DNA of 64,000 bases from JACXTP01 sp963789555 (GTDB lineage Archaea; Thermoplasmatota; Thermoplasmata; Methanomassiliicoccales; UBA472), in NCBI GenBank assembly GCA_963789555.1, contig CAWBKY010000002.1:1-64000 (forward strand), in the 5' to 3' direction. Below, in pieces: positions 29,721-38,800 of the stretch; the stretch's first letter is position 1, and each line of letters begins with the position of its first letter. Below the pieces are notes generated by a model. That model saw nothing but the letters and a program-made list of their open reading frames with translations, was not told the DNA's origin and did not search any database. The translations under genes were made by a program, and so were the position numbers.

Positions 29721-30758
29721 TTAGAGGCGTCTCAGTTCGCTCTTGAACTCGATGAGGTACTCGAGCGCTTCGTCGTACTGTTCCCGCTTCACTGCCAGCC
29801 CCGCGTCCTTCAACACCTTGACCGGGGTGTTGACGTCCTTCCCATTGGCCTTGGCGTTGATGAGCTGGGACTTGGCCTTCTTCAGTTCCTTGTTCACGAC
29901 CTCGGGGAGCTGTTCCTGCAAGCACTCCTTGCCCTTGCGAGCGAGGATGCCCATCATGGTCCAGTCGCCGTGCTCTCCCGCTTCCTGGGCCTCTTTGAGA
30001 AGACGCTTGGCCTCGCGGGTGTCGATGTAGAACCGTTCAGCGTTCTGGATCAGGACGTCCAGCTGATCGCACATCTCGCTGGCCTCCAGGTATTTCCCGG
30101 TGACCTTCTCCGAGATCTTGCGCCCGGCCCGCGCCTCCTTCAACGCTCCGGCGTAATCGCCGATGGCCAGGAACTGCTTGGTCCGCTCCACCGCCTCGTT
30201 GATCTCCGTGGGGTCGGTGTTCATGCCCCGGGCGATGTTCGACAAACGCTCCAGGTACTCGATGTCGTGATTGATGCGGTCCTCGATGGCCTGGCGCACC
30301 AGTACGTTGCATTCCTTGACGCACTGCACCGCCGAGGCCCGATCTCCCGCCTTTCCCGCCTTCACGGCATGGTCGATGAGACGGCGGCACTCGCCGGTCT
30401 CGATATCATACTCCTTGGCCAGCTCCATGAGCGGTTTGACCTCGGCGACGAGGATGGGGAACTGTCTCTTAAGCTCCAGCTGCTCCGGAGACTCTTGGAC
30501 CGTCGGGCTCGCCTCGGCCGACGGGGTTGGGGGCGGCGTGAGGTCCGTCTCGAAGCGCTTGCCGCAGGCAGGGCATGTCTGGGCGTCGCTGGCGACGTTC
30601 TTGCCGCACCTCGGACATTTAGTCTCCTCCACCTCCTCAAAGACGAACTCCACTCCGCATTTAGGACATTTAGTAAGATAGCCCAGGATATGCGTGCCGC
30701 AATCTGGGCATTCGAATTCGAAATTTTCCCTCTCTTCTTCCATGGCTTGCCCTGCCAT
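29721..30758 (-). CDS. Double zinc-ribbon protein with helical repeat domain
   Basis: 345 aa. Residues 17-70 hold four CxxC pairs forming two zinc ribbons (ECPDCGTHILGYLTKCPKCG and KCPRCGKNVASDAQTCPACG). A Pro/Thr linker follows, then about 240 residues of amphipathic helices with TPR-like spacing (GDRASAVQCVKECNVL, GDYAGALKEARAG, KREQYDEALEYLIEFKS). No catalytic motif. Similar zinc-ribbon plus helix proteins are frequent in this window (17.6 and 27.6 kb). It converges with the DUF835 gene. Start ATG 30758 has GGTGA 4 nt upstream; ATG 30743 is an alternative. Confidence 0.8.
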   Translation of the reverse strand: MAGQAMEEERENFEFECPDCGTHILGYLTKCPKCGVEFVFEEVEETKCPRCGKNVASDAQTCPACGKRFETDLTPPPTPSAEASPTVQESPEQLELKRQFPILVAEVKPLMELAKEYDIETGECRRLIDHAVKAGKAGDRASAVQCVKECNVLVRQAIEDRINHDIEYLERLSNIARGMNTDPTEINEAVERTKQFLAIGDYAGALKEARAGRKISEKVTGKYLEASEMCDQLDVLIQNAERFYIDTREAKRLLKEAQEAGEHGDWTMMGILARKGKECLQEQLPEVVNKELKKAKSQLINAKANGKDVNTPVKVLKDAGLAVKREQYDEALEYLIEFKSELRRL

Positions 30759-30847
30759 CTAGTCACCGAACAGATAAAAAGATTTGTTAGGGAATATTTA
30801 TGGTTGGTTATCTGCGTAGCGGTTTTTGACAATATCGAGAAACTTGT

Positions 30848-31649
30848 TCAAATGAGGCGCCCTCGCATGATGCCAGCATCCTCTGTCGGATCGGGCGTCT
30901 CGCATATCAAAGTGATGTCCTCGTTTCGCTTGTTGAGAATATTTCGTAGTGGAGCGTAATCCGGGGATTTCGATGACAGGGGCAGATGGTTCCTCTCCCC
31001 CGCTGCGGTGAACTCGATGCCGCTGAAATGGCAATGAATGCGGGCGGTGGGGCGGAGCATCATAACGTTCGAAGACCGCCTGGAAGTCCTCCTCGCCCCG
31101 GAGGGAGCCACCGCTGCGGGCGTGGATGTGGGCGAAGTCCACCACGGGCTGCACCCCCTCCACCCGACCCATGACCTCTTGTATCTCGCCCAGGGTCCCC
31201 CACTGTCCCTTCTTTCCCATGGTCTCCAGGCCGATGACGACCGGGTTCCTCTCCATGTCCAGGACCTCCCGGCACTTGGTCAGTTCCTTGACCACCTTGT
31301 CGGTCACAGCTGCGCTCGACGAACCGGAGTAGGATGCTGCATGCACCACCACGATCCATGCGCCCAGTGCATGGGCTGCCCGAGCGGCCCGCAATATCCA
31401 CTCTCGGCTCTTGGCGACCGTTTCCCCAGATGGCGAGTTGAGGCTGATGTAGTAGGGGGCATGGGCGCTGAGCCGGACCCCCAGTCGCTCGGCCAAAATG
31501 CGTGCATCGTGCGCCTTGTCCTCTGCCATCTGCACGTTGCGGACGAACTGCACCTCCAATGCGTTCAGGCCCAGGTCGTGGGTGCGCCTCACCGCATCGA
31601 CCACGTCCGCTGAGCCGGGCGGATAGCCTGCTGGACCGATGAACAACAT
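30848..31649 (-). CDS. Endonuclease IV / xylose-isomerase-type TIM-barrel protein (one frame break)
   Basis: About 267 aa. Matches the AP-endonuclease-2 superfamily: opening FIGPAGYPPGSADVVDAV, then LSAHAPYYISLNSP, WIVVVHAASYSG, VVIGLETMGKKGQWGTLGEI, PVVDFAHIHARSGG and, in the next frame, IHCHFSGIEF. The H, E and D residues in these motifs are the usual metal ligands. Endonuclease IV cuts DNA at abasic sites; related barrels are sugar isomerases, but the HAPYYISL and CHFSG motifs favour the nuclease. The frame changes near 31065. It is divergent from the adenosine-specific kinase gene. Confidence 0.8.
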
Positions 31650-31745
31650 CGGTCAGGAGATCGCAGAAGGCCCCATATAAGCTGAGGGTCGCCCTCGAAA
31701 GTGTAAATACGCCCTACTCTCTTAGAGTCCAATGAGGTTGTGTGG

Positions 31746-32222
31746 ATGGAGTTCGTCAAGGTGGAGAGGCCTGCGGACGCAAACGTCATCATCGGGCAAT
31801 CGCACTTCATCAAGACCGCCGAGGACCTCTATGAGGCCATGGTCAACTCCGTGCCCGGGGCCAAGTTCGGGGTGGCGTTCTGCGAGGCCTCCGGACCACG
31901 CCTGGTGCGGGTAGAGGGCAACGACCCGGAACTGCGCTCCTGCGCTGCAAAGAACGCCATGCGCATAGGGGCGGGCCACAGCTTCATCATAGTCATGCGC
32001 GACTGCTACCCGGTCAACGTCCTGCGCAGCGTGAAGGACGTGCCGGAGGTATGCAACATATTTTGCGCCACCGCCAACGACCTGGAGGTGGTGGTGGCCT
32101 CGAACGAGAGGGGCAGGGGCATCGTGGGAGTGATCGACGGCCAGACGCCGTTGGGGGTGGAGACAGATGAGAAGGTCAAGGAAAGAAGGGAGTTCCTCCG
32201 CAAGATCGGTTACAAGCGTTGA
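31746..32222 (+). CDS. Adenosine-specific kinase family protein
   Basis: 158 aa, close to the full length of this small archaeal/bacterial family (Pfam Adenosine_kin type). Signature stretches: IIGQSHFIKTAEDLYEAMVN, KFGVAFCEASGPRLVR, GAGHSFIIVMRD, NVPE-like DVPEVCNIFCATAND and GIVGVIDGQTPLGVET. Start ATG 31746 follows GAGG (31734-31737) by 8 nt; a GTG at 31740 is less likely. Followed by a methyltransferase gene 10 nt later and then a DNA glycosylase, so the three genes probably form an operon. In vivo substrate remains uncertain for the family. Confidence 0.88.
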   Translation: MEFVKVERPADANVIIGQSHFIKTAEDLYEAMVNSVPGAKFGVAFCEASGPRLVRVEGNDPELRSCAAKNAMRIGAGHSFIIVMRDCYPVNVLRSVKDVPEVCNIFCATANDLEVVVASNERGRGIVGVIDGQTPLGVETDEKVKERREFLRKIGYKR

Positions 32223-32232
32223 CGACGAGGCG

Positions 32233-32991
32233 ATGGACTTCTACGAGAAGATGTACAAGTATTATGACATCTGGTATGAGGACCGGACCGAGGACGTCAG
32301 CTTCTACCAGCAGATAGCGGAGCGAAACGGCGGCCCGATATTGGAATGCATGTGCGGCACCGGCCGCATACTCATCCCCCTGGCGTTACAGGGATACGAG
32401 ATCTCTGGCTTCGACCGAAGCTACGCCATGCTGGACCAGCTCACCTCCAAGTTGGACAAGCTGGACGAGGCCTTGCAGGAGAACATCCGGGTGGGGCATG
32501 GCGACGTGCGCAACTTCACCTGCGGAAAGAAGTACAAGCTGGTGATCATCCCTTTCAATTCCTTCCAGCACCTTTTGGAGACCGAGGAGCAGGAGGCGGC
32601 CTTGCGCAACGTGGCGGAGCATCTACGGGCGGACGGCCAGTTCGTGCTCAGCTTGTTCAACCCCCGCCTGGACCGGCCGGAGGGACTGGTGCGCCATGAG
32701 GGCACCAGGACCATGCGCAACGGCGAGGTGATATCCCGTTTCTCCTCCCAGACGTTCGACCAAGGCAAGCAGCGCACCACGGTGCACTACTTCCTCGATA
32801 TCTCGAGGCAGGACCGGGAGCTGCGCCGGGTCACCGCGTCGTTCACGCTCCGCTACATGTTCGAAAGGGAGGTGCAGGAGCTGATGAGCCGTTGCGGCCT
32901 GGAGGTGGTGGAGACCTATGGTGATTACCACTTCGGCCCGTTGCGTCACAACAGCGACCTGATGATATTCGTGGCCAGGAAATCGAGATGA
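32233..32991 (+). CDS. Class I SAM-dependent methyltransferase
   Basis: 252 aa Rossmann-fold enzyme. Motif I is ILECMCGTGRILIPLA (about 36-51), the acidic residue binding the ribose is in ISGFDRSYAML, motif III-IV is VGHGDVRNF and KLVIIPFNSFQHL. The C-terminal beta strands (TASFTLRYMFEREVQELMSR, VVETYGDYHF) are typical of small-molecule methyltransferases. Substrate unknown. It overlaps the start of the DNA glycosylase gene by 4 nt (ATGA), indicating coupled translation. Confidence 0.85.
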   Translation: MDFYEKMYKYYDIWYEDRTEDVSFYQQIAERNGGPILECMCGTGRILIPLALQGYEISGFDRSYAMLDQLTSKLDKLDEALQENIRVGHGDVRNFTCGKKYKLVIIPFNSFQHLLETEEQEAALRNVAEHLRADGQFVLSLFNPRLDRPEGLVRHEGTRTMRNGEVISRFSSQTFDQGKQRTTVHYFLDISRQDRELRRVTASFTLRYMFEREVQELMSRCGLEVVETYGDYHFGPLRHNSDLMIFVARKSR

Positions 32992-33815
32992 AGGTCGAGC
33001 CGCTCCATCTGGACAAGACGTTGTCCTGTGGCCAGGTGTTCCGCTGGCGCAAGGAGGGGGATCGGTGGCACGGCTACATACGCAACCGTCCGGTCAGCAT
33101 GTGGCAGAAAGGTTGCGATGTGGAATGGGAAGGTCGTGTCGACGAGCGTGAAGTGGGCCGATACCTGCGCTGCGATGACGATCTCGACTTCATCTACCAG
33201 GATATCATGGTCAGTTGCGGGGACGAGCGCGTGGCGGCGCTGCTCCGCGACCATCGCGGCCTGCGCATTCTGCGCCAAGAACCCTGGGAATGTAGCGCCT
33301 CCTACGTTCTGGCCACATATGTGCACATTCCCCGCATCGAGCAGATGATCGACAAGGTATGCCGTACCTTCGGGAGCGATCTGGGTGGAGGCCGTTTCAC
33401 CTTCCCCAGCGCTGAGCAGGTATTGGAGAGGCCGGAGGAGGCGAGGGGGTGCGGCCTAGGCTTCCGTTGCGAACGCTTTGTGGAACTGGCAAGGGCGGTG
33501 CACCGGGGCGACCTGGACTTCGATTCCCTGAGGGAGGCTCCCTATCACGATTGCGTAAAAGAGTTGAAACGATTCCACGGCATTGGGGACAAGGTGGCGG
33601 ACTGCATCGCCCTGTTCGCATTGGACCATCTGGAGGCCTTCCCGGTGGACGTGCGCATCGGCCAAGCGATGCAGAGGATGTATTGCGTCAACGGGAGCTA
33701 TAAGAAAGTAAGCGAAGCGGGCCGCCTGCTCTTCGGCCCATATGCTGGCGTGGCACAGGAATACATCTACTTGGCAGCTCAGAGGCGTTCTCAGAGGGGC
33801 GCGATGGTGGTCTGA
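32988..33815 (+). CDS. ogg: OGG1-type 8-oxoguanine DNA glycosylase/lyase
   Basis: 275 aa base-excision repair enzyme removing oxidised guanine and nicking the strand. N-terminal domain has LSCGQVFRWRKEGDRWHGYI, typical of Ogg1. The HhH-GPD motif is LKRFHGIGDKVADCIALFAL with catalytic lysine about K202 and, 19 residues on, the essential aspartate in FPVDVRIG (about D221). Convergent with, and overlapping by 25 nt, the HTH regulator gene on the minus strand. Confidence 0.92.
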   Translation: MKVEPLHLDKTLSCGQVFRWRKEGDRWHGYIRNRPVSMWQKGCDVEWEGRVDEREVGRYLRCDDDLDFIYQDIMVSCGDERVAALLRDHRGLRILRQEPWECSASYVLATYVHIPRIEQMIDKVCRTFGSDLGGGRFTFPSAEQVLERPEEARGCGLGFRCERFVELARAVHRGDLDFDSLREAPYHDCVKELKRFHGIGDKVADCIALFALDHLEAFPVDVRIGQAMQRMYCVNGSYKKVSEAGRLLFGPYAGVAQEYIYLAAQRRSQRGAMVV

Positions 33816-34195
33816 GCGGAGCACTCCATCTCCGGGCACACGCACTGAGGGGGCTTCATCCCGGTGTGGATCTCGTAGACCTTGACCAGCATGCCGTTGC
33901 GCTTGACGACCTCGCATATGCGGCACGTCTCCGTGACGATGTCCGAACCGTTCACGATGCGGACGGCGGACTGCTCCACCTCCTTCTTGAACTCCTCGTA
34001 CTTCCCGCTGTTCTCTATCTCCTTGCTCGTCCCCCGCTTGGCCTTCAGATACTGGGAGATCGCGGCATCGGTGACCCCGAAGCGCCGCGCCACCTCGGCC
34101 TGACTTAGGTTATGATTCTCCACCAGCTCCCTGGCAAGCTCCCTGCGGATAGAGGGGAGGACGTACCAAACGATCAGCTCGCACGGGATCTTCAT
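33791..34195 (-). CDS. HTH transcriptional regulator with C-terminal cysteine cluster
   Basis: 134 aa. An N-terminal helix-turn-helix (ELARELVENHNLSQAEVARR, then FGVTDAAISQYLKAKRG) of the XRE-like archaeal type precedes a C-terminal region with CRICEVV and CVCPEMEC, four or five cysteines that could bind a metal or iron-sulfur cluster. It is divergent from the thiM-thiE fusion and shares its 145-bp intergenic region, where a phased TTAA array covers its own TATA box. Control of thiamine genes, itself, or both is inference. Confidence 0.82.
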   Translation of the reverse strand: MKIPCELIVWYVLPSIRRELARELVENHNLSQAEVARRFGVTDAAISQYLKAKRGTSKEIENSGKYEEFKKEVEQSAVRIVNGSDIVTETCRICEVVKRNGMLVKVYEIHTGMKPPQCVCPEMECSAQTTIAPL

Positions 34196-34203
34196 ATGGA
34201 ACG

Positions 34204-34247
34204 GTTAAGTGAGTTAACAATATTTAACGGTGTTGAAGGGTTGTTAA
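34204..34247. promoter_or_regulatory. Phased TTAA array: candidate operator
   Basis: TTAA occurs at 34205, 34214, 34224 and 34244, i.e. spacings of 9, 10 and 20 bp, roughly one or two helical turns. GTTAAGTGAGTTAAC (34204-34218) is a near palindrome. The minus-strand TTAAATATT (34219-34227) looks like the TATA box of the HTH gene, whose transcript would then be almost leaderless. A plus-strand CTAAATTTG at 34304-34312 is the candidate TATA for thiM-thiE. Confidence 0.45.
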
Positions 34248-34340
34248 GATGGGGAGAGATATGGCGAGGTTCCAGCTGGACAAGGTGTGCATCTGGGGTC
34301 GCCCTAAATTTGAATAGGCGGTGCGCCATGATGAGGACCA

Positions 34341-35834
34341 GTGGGAGCATCGAGCGAGAGTGGAACCGTGGACGTCAATGACTTTTCCGAGGTCTTCGTC
34401 GAACTGAGGAAGCGTAGGCCATTAGTGCACCACATAACGAACTATGTCACCGTCAACGACTGTGCCAACATCACCATGTGCTTCGGTGGGGCTCCGGTCA
34501 TGGCGGACGCCGCGGAGGAAGTGGAGGAGATGGTGGCCATGGCCTCGGCGCTCGTCCTGAACATCGGCACCTTGAACCGCGCCCAGATAGAGTCCATGCT
34601 GATGGCCGGGAGAGAGGCCAATCGCATCGATGTGCCGGTGGTCCTGGACCCCGTGGGGGTAGGGGCCACCACCTACCGGACCAAGAGCGCGCAGGCGCTG
34701 CTGGACGGCCTGGATGTGGCGGTGCTCAAAGGCAACGCCGGGGAGATCGGGGTGCTGGCCGGGACAGGTGGGCAGGTACGCGGGGTGGACTCGGTGGGCA
34801 TATCTGGGGACAGGCGGCTAGTGGCGGAGCGTTTGGCCGAACGAAGGGGGTGTTGCGTGGTCATGAGCGGGGCCACCGATATCGTCACCGACGGCAAGCG
34901 TACCCTCCTCATCGACAATGGGCACGAGATGATGGGGCGCGTCTCCGGCACAGGCTGCATGGCCACCTCCATCGTGGGGTCGTTCGTGTCCGTGACGAAA
35001 GACCGTGTCGTCGGAGCGGCGGCGGCCATGACCGCCTTCGGCATCGTGGGAGAACGTGCCGCCCGCGAAGGCATCGGGCCAGGGAGCTTCAGGTGCGCCT
35101 TGTTCGACGAAGCGGCCGCCCTTGCGCCTATGGACATCCGAGATAAGGGCCAGGTTCAAAGCGGCGAGAGAATGAGCTACGACCTCTACGTGGTGACGGA
35201 CGAACGCCTTTCCAAGGGGCTGAGCCATCTCCAGATCGCAGTACAGGCCGCCAAGGGCGGGGCGGACGTGGTGCAGCTGCGGGACAAGCACATGCCCTCC
35301 AAGCGGCTCTATGAGGTCGCGGTCGAGATCAAGGAGGCGCTGGTGGGGACCGGCGCGATATTGATCGTCAACGACCGGGTGGACGTGGCCTTGGCCGCCG
35401 GGGCGGACGGGGTCCATCTGGGCCAGGACGACCTTCCCTTACGGTCCGTGCGGGAGATGGCCCCCTCTGGATTCATAATCGGAGCCTCGGTGGGGACGGT
35501 GGCCGAGGCGATGGAAGCAGAGCGGGACGGTGCCGATTACATCGCGTTGAGCCCGCTCTTCGACACCGATTCCAAACATGACGCCGGGGTCGGGCACGGC
35601 TTGGGTCGGCTGAGGGAGATAAGGCGCGCGACCGCATTGCCCTTGGTGGCCATTGGAGGTATCAATGCCAGGAACCTGTGCCAAGCCATCGAGGCGGGGG
35701 CGGACGGCGTGGCCGTGGTATCGGCGGTGGTCTCCCAGGACGATATAGGCTCGGCGGCGCGCTCGCTCAAGGCCGAGGTGCTCCGCTGCAAACGCCTCCG
35801 CGCTCAGGCGCCATCATCGACGTCTGGCACATAG
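34341..35834 (+). CDS. thiME: Bifunctional hydroxyethylthiazole kinase / thiamine-phosphate synthase (ThiM-ThiE fusion)
   Basis: 497 aa. Residues 1-270 are ThiM, which phosphorylates hydroxyethylthiazole: RPLVHHITNYVTVNDCAN, VLDPVGVGATTYRT and VSGTGCMATSIVG with the conserved cysteine (about 205). From about residue 278 (MSYDLYVVTDERLSKG) it is ThiE, the TIM-barrel enzyme joining HMP-PP and HET-P into thiamine phosphate: GGADVVQLRDKHMPS, LIVNDRVDVALAAGADGVHL, LSPLFDTDSKHDAG, LVAIGGINARN. Salvage kinase and condensing enzyme in one chain allow direct product transfer. Starts: GTG 34341 with GAGG 4 nt upstream, or GTG 34368. The 3' end overlaps the lhr gene by 31 nt, convergent. Confidence 0.94.
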   Translation: MGASSESGTVDVNDFSEVFVELRKRRPLVHHITNYVTVNDCANITMCFGGAPVMADAAEEVEEMVAMASALVLNIGTLNRAQIESMLMAGREANRIDVPVVLDPVGVGATTYRTKSAQALLDGLDVAVLKGNAGEIGVLAGTGGQVRGVDSVGISGDRRLVAERLAERRGCCVVMSGATDIVTDGKRTLLIDNGHEMMGRVSGTGCMATSIVGSFVSVTKDRVVGAAAAMTAFGIVGERAAREGIGPGSFRCALFDEAAALAPMDIRDKGQVQSGERMSYDLYVVTDERLSKGLSHLQIAVQAAKGGADVVQLRDKHMPSKRLYEVAVEIKEALVGTGAILIVNDRVDVALAAGADGVHLGQDDLPLRSVREMAPSGFIIGASVGTVAEAMEAERDGADYIALSPLFDTDSKHDAGVGHGLGRLREIRRATALPLVAIGGINARNLCQAIEAGADGVAVVSAVVSQDDIGSAARSLKAEVLRCKRLRAQAPSSTSGT

Positions 35835-38800
35835 GTGCGCTCGTAGAACTCCTGGATCTCCCAATCCCTTTCCTTTTCCTCCCTCAGGTCCTCCCGCAGC
35901 GTCATTCCCATGGCGCGTATGTGCTGGTTCATGATGCGACGGGCCTCCCTGGGTCCGATGAACTCGAAGATGGCTATCTCCTTGCCCCGGGTGCTGGTAC
36001 GGGCCACCGCCACCATCTCCGGGCCGTCGAAGACCACGTGGAATGGCATCTTGATGCCGAACTTGGCGCGTATGGTGGGGGCCAGGTAGAACATCAGAGT
36101 GTCATCCGGACTGAGGACGAACTGATGCGTGAATTCGATGTTGCCGATGTTTTCGATGTCCTCCCTTAGCGCCCAATGCAACGCATCGCTCCCTTTGAGC
36201 AGAAAACCTTTGGCCAGGAAACCATCGGCCTCCAGGTCCGCGAGCGTGTCCCGGATCTCCCTCATCCCCATCTCGGAGCGCAGGAAGCGGCTCAGTTCCT
36301 CTGCGGTGAACAGGCCGAAGTTACGGAAGGCCATCCTGACCACCCGCCTGCGCGCCTCCGGGCCGCTGATCTCCATGTCCGGGACCAGGCGCAAGCGCCC
36401 TCCCTTGTCAGTGTATACCTGGGTGGCGTTGAAGAGCTTCCGTAGCGCATCATAGGTGGAGCGCTCCCCCATGGGGGACCGGTCATAGAGCTGCCGTCTC
36501 GAGATCGGCCCTTCCTTCTCCAATAGGCGCAGCACGGTGTCGGTCCCTTCGTCCCGGTCCATCCGCTTCGCCTTACGGTAGAGGCGGGCGTGCTCCATGC
36601 TGGTGTAGGTGACGTAATCGGGAATGCCGAACACTCGGACCAGGGTGCCCTGGTCATAGAGCCGTTTCAACGGAACGTGCACCCGACAGCGTTGCCAGGC
36701 ATGGGTGTCCGAGCGGAAGCCGCCGGTCTGCTTGATGCCAGTGAGGATGTCCTCGAACCGTTCCTTCGGCTCCAGGCGTTGCCGTCGCAGCAAATAGGAC
36801 ATGAGCTGGGCCTCTGAATACTGGACCGGGACAAAGCCTCCCTTGGCGTACATGCCCTGGAGACGATGGTAGCCGTGCGCCTCCAATGTCGCCCTCACGT
36901 CCTCCTCCAGCTCATCGGTCGGCTTGTCCATCACTTCCCGGATGCGCACCACGTCGTAGCCGATGGCACGATAGAAGTCCATCAGCCGGTCCACCCCGTC
37001 CAAAGCCTCTCCCAGCTTCTCAGGCCGGTCCAGGTCGAAGGAGCGCAGCTCCACGCAGCCGCTCATCTCCCACTTCTCTGTGGCGCCTATGAGGCGGCCG
37101 TTGTCCAGGATGGGGAATATCCATCCCTCGCCGAAGCGGGACGATATCTCCGCCCACATGGGCTGCACCTCGGGATCGTAGAGGGAGACCACCGCCACGC
37201 CCTCGTCCTGGGGGTGATGGGCGTCAAGCCCCTCCAGCTCCTCCCGCATGATGAGCATCTCGGTGCGGGCGTCCCCCACCAGGACCGTCGTTACGTCCAT
37301 GTCCTCCAATAGAAGCTCGATGTCGGCGAGCGGGAAATCGGTGTAGATCTTGGCCGCGTAGAACGGCACAGGACCATAGGCGCGGATGAACCGTTCCAGA
37401 ATGGAGCGGCGCGGGTCCTCTGGGCGGACCTTAACATCGTAAGGGATGTAGAAGTTCTCCCGGGACCAGTCCTCGCCCTCCTCGTGGCGCCGGATGACGT
37501 AGAGATTACGGTCCAAGCGGTCCAGGGATTCCTTCGCCTCCTCCTTGCCCATGCCGGTGTGGGCGACCAACTGGCGCAGGCTCATCCCTCCGGTCTCGCG
37601 CAAGGTTGAGAGCACCTGTTCGTCCAGGAACGTCAGGGGCATGTTGCGGTAGACGGCGGCGTACATCGGGACCGTCCGCCGCCAGCACATAGCGCACCCT
37701 GCCCCGGGCGAAACGGCCCAGAAGCAGCCGGCCGCCACGACGCAGTCTGGTCCACTCCTCCAGGCTGAAGCGAGGGCACGCGGCGCTGCACATCCACTGG
37801 CATCCCCACCTGGCCGAAGAAGCGCACGCACTCCTCGATGCTGGCGAAAGGCCCGTTCTGTTTGGAGCGGCGGTAGGAGTCGACGGTGCGGGAGTCGTAG
37901 ACGTTGGCGCCGCTGCTGCGCAGGCGGAGCCGGTCCCGCTTCAGCATGTACTGCACGTGCTCCGAGATCACGAAGCGGCCCTCGTCGGCCACTTCCTCCT
38001 CCACCAACGCGCGCAGCGTGCGGCGGGCCTCCTCCTCCTCCAGGCCCAGGGCGAAGGAGACCTCCTCCACCGTGGCCGGGGCGAAGCAGTTAAGGAACTT
38101 CGTCACCACGTGGTCCAGGGCCTTCTCCCGGTCCGTCTTCGCGATGTCGGTCGCCCGGTAACGCCATCTCCCTCCAGCATATGAGGTGCGCGATACCAGA
38201 TAGACGGCCTCCAGGTTGCGCAAGGCCCGGGCGGCCTTGGCGCTCTCCACCCCCAGGTGGGCCTCCACCTCTGTCCCGGACCTTTCCTTGTCGAGGTAGG
38301 CCAGCGCCTTCATCTCCAGCTCGCCCAGGTCGCGCTCCCGCCGCAGGGCCGCCGCGTAATACGGGAGCTCCGCAGCGTCCACGAACTGCAGGTCGTCTAT
38401 CAGGACCGAGGAGATGCGGCCCTCCTCCAGCAACTCCAACGACCACTGGTCCAGCTGTTCCCGGGTGGCGCGGGAGTAGGGGTAGGCGCTGCGGCCCTTC
38501 TCTTTGAAAAGGTGCAGCGGCCCGGTGCGGCGCAGCATGTCCACCACGTCCTCCTTGCTTTCGACCGTCCCTATCTTGGCCCGGAAGTAGGTGGAGACCG
38601 TCTCCTCCTCGAACTCGAAACGGCGCGCCTCGGCGCCGAGCACCTTGGAGAGCACCTTACGGTGCAGCTCGCGCAACAGGGTGCTGCGGTCCTCCATGAG
38701 CACGATGTCGCTTATGCCCGCGAGGATGACGTTGTGGGCGAACGGCGATGGCGTGGAGGAGAAATCCAGGGTGCGCAGCGCCATCTGGCCCGATTCTATG

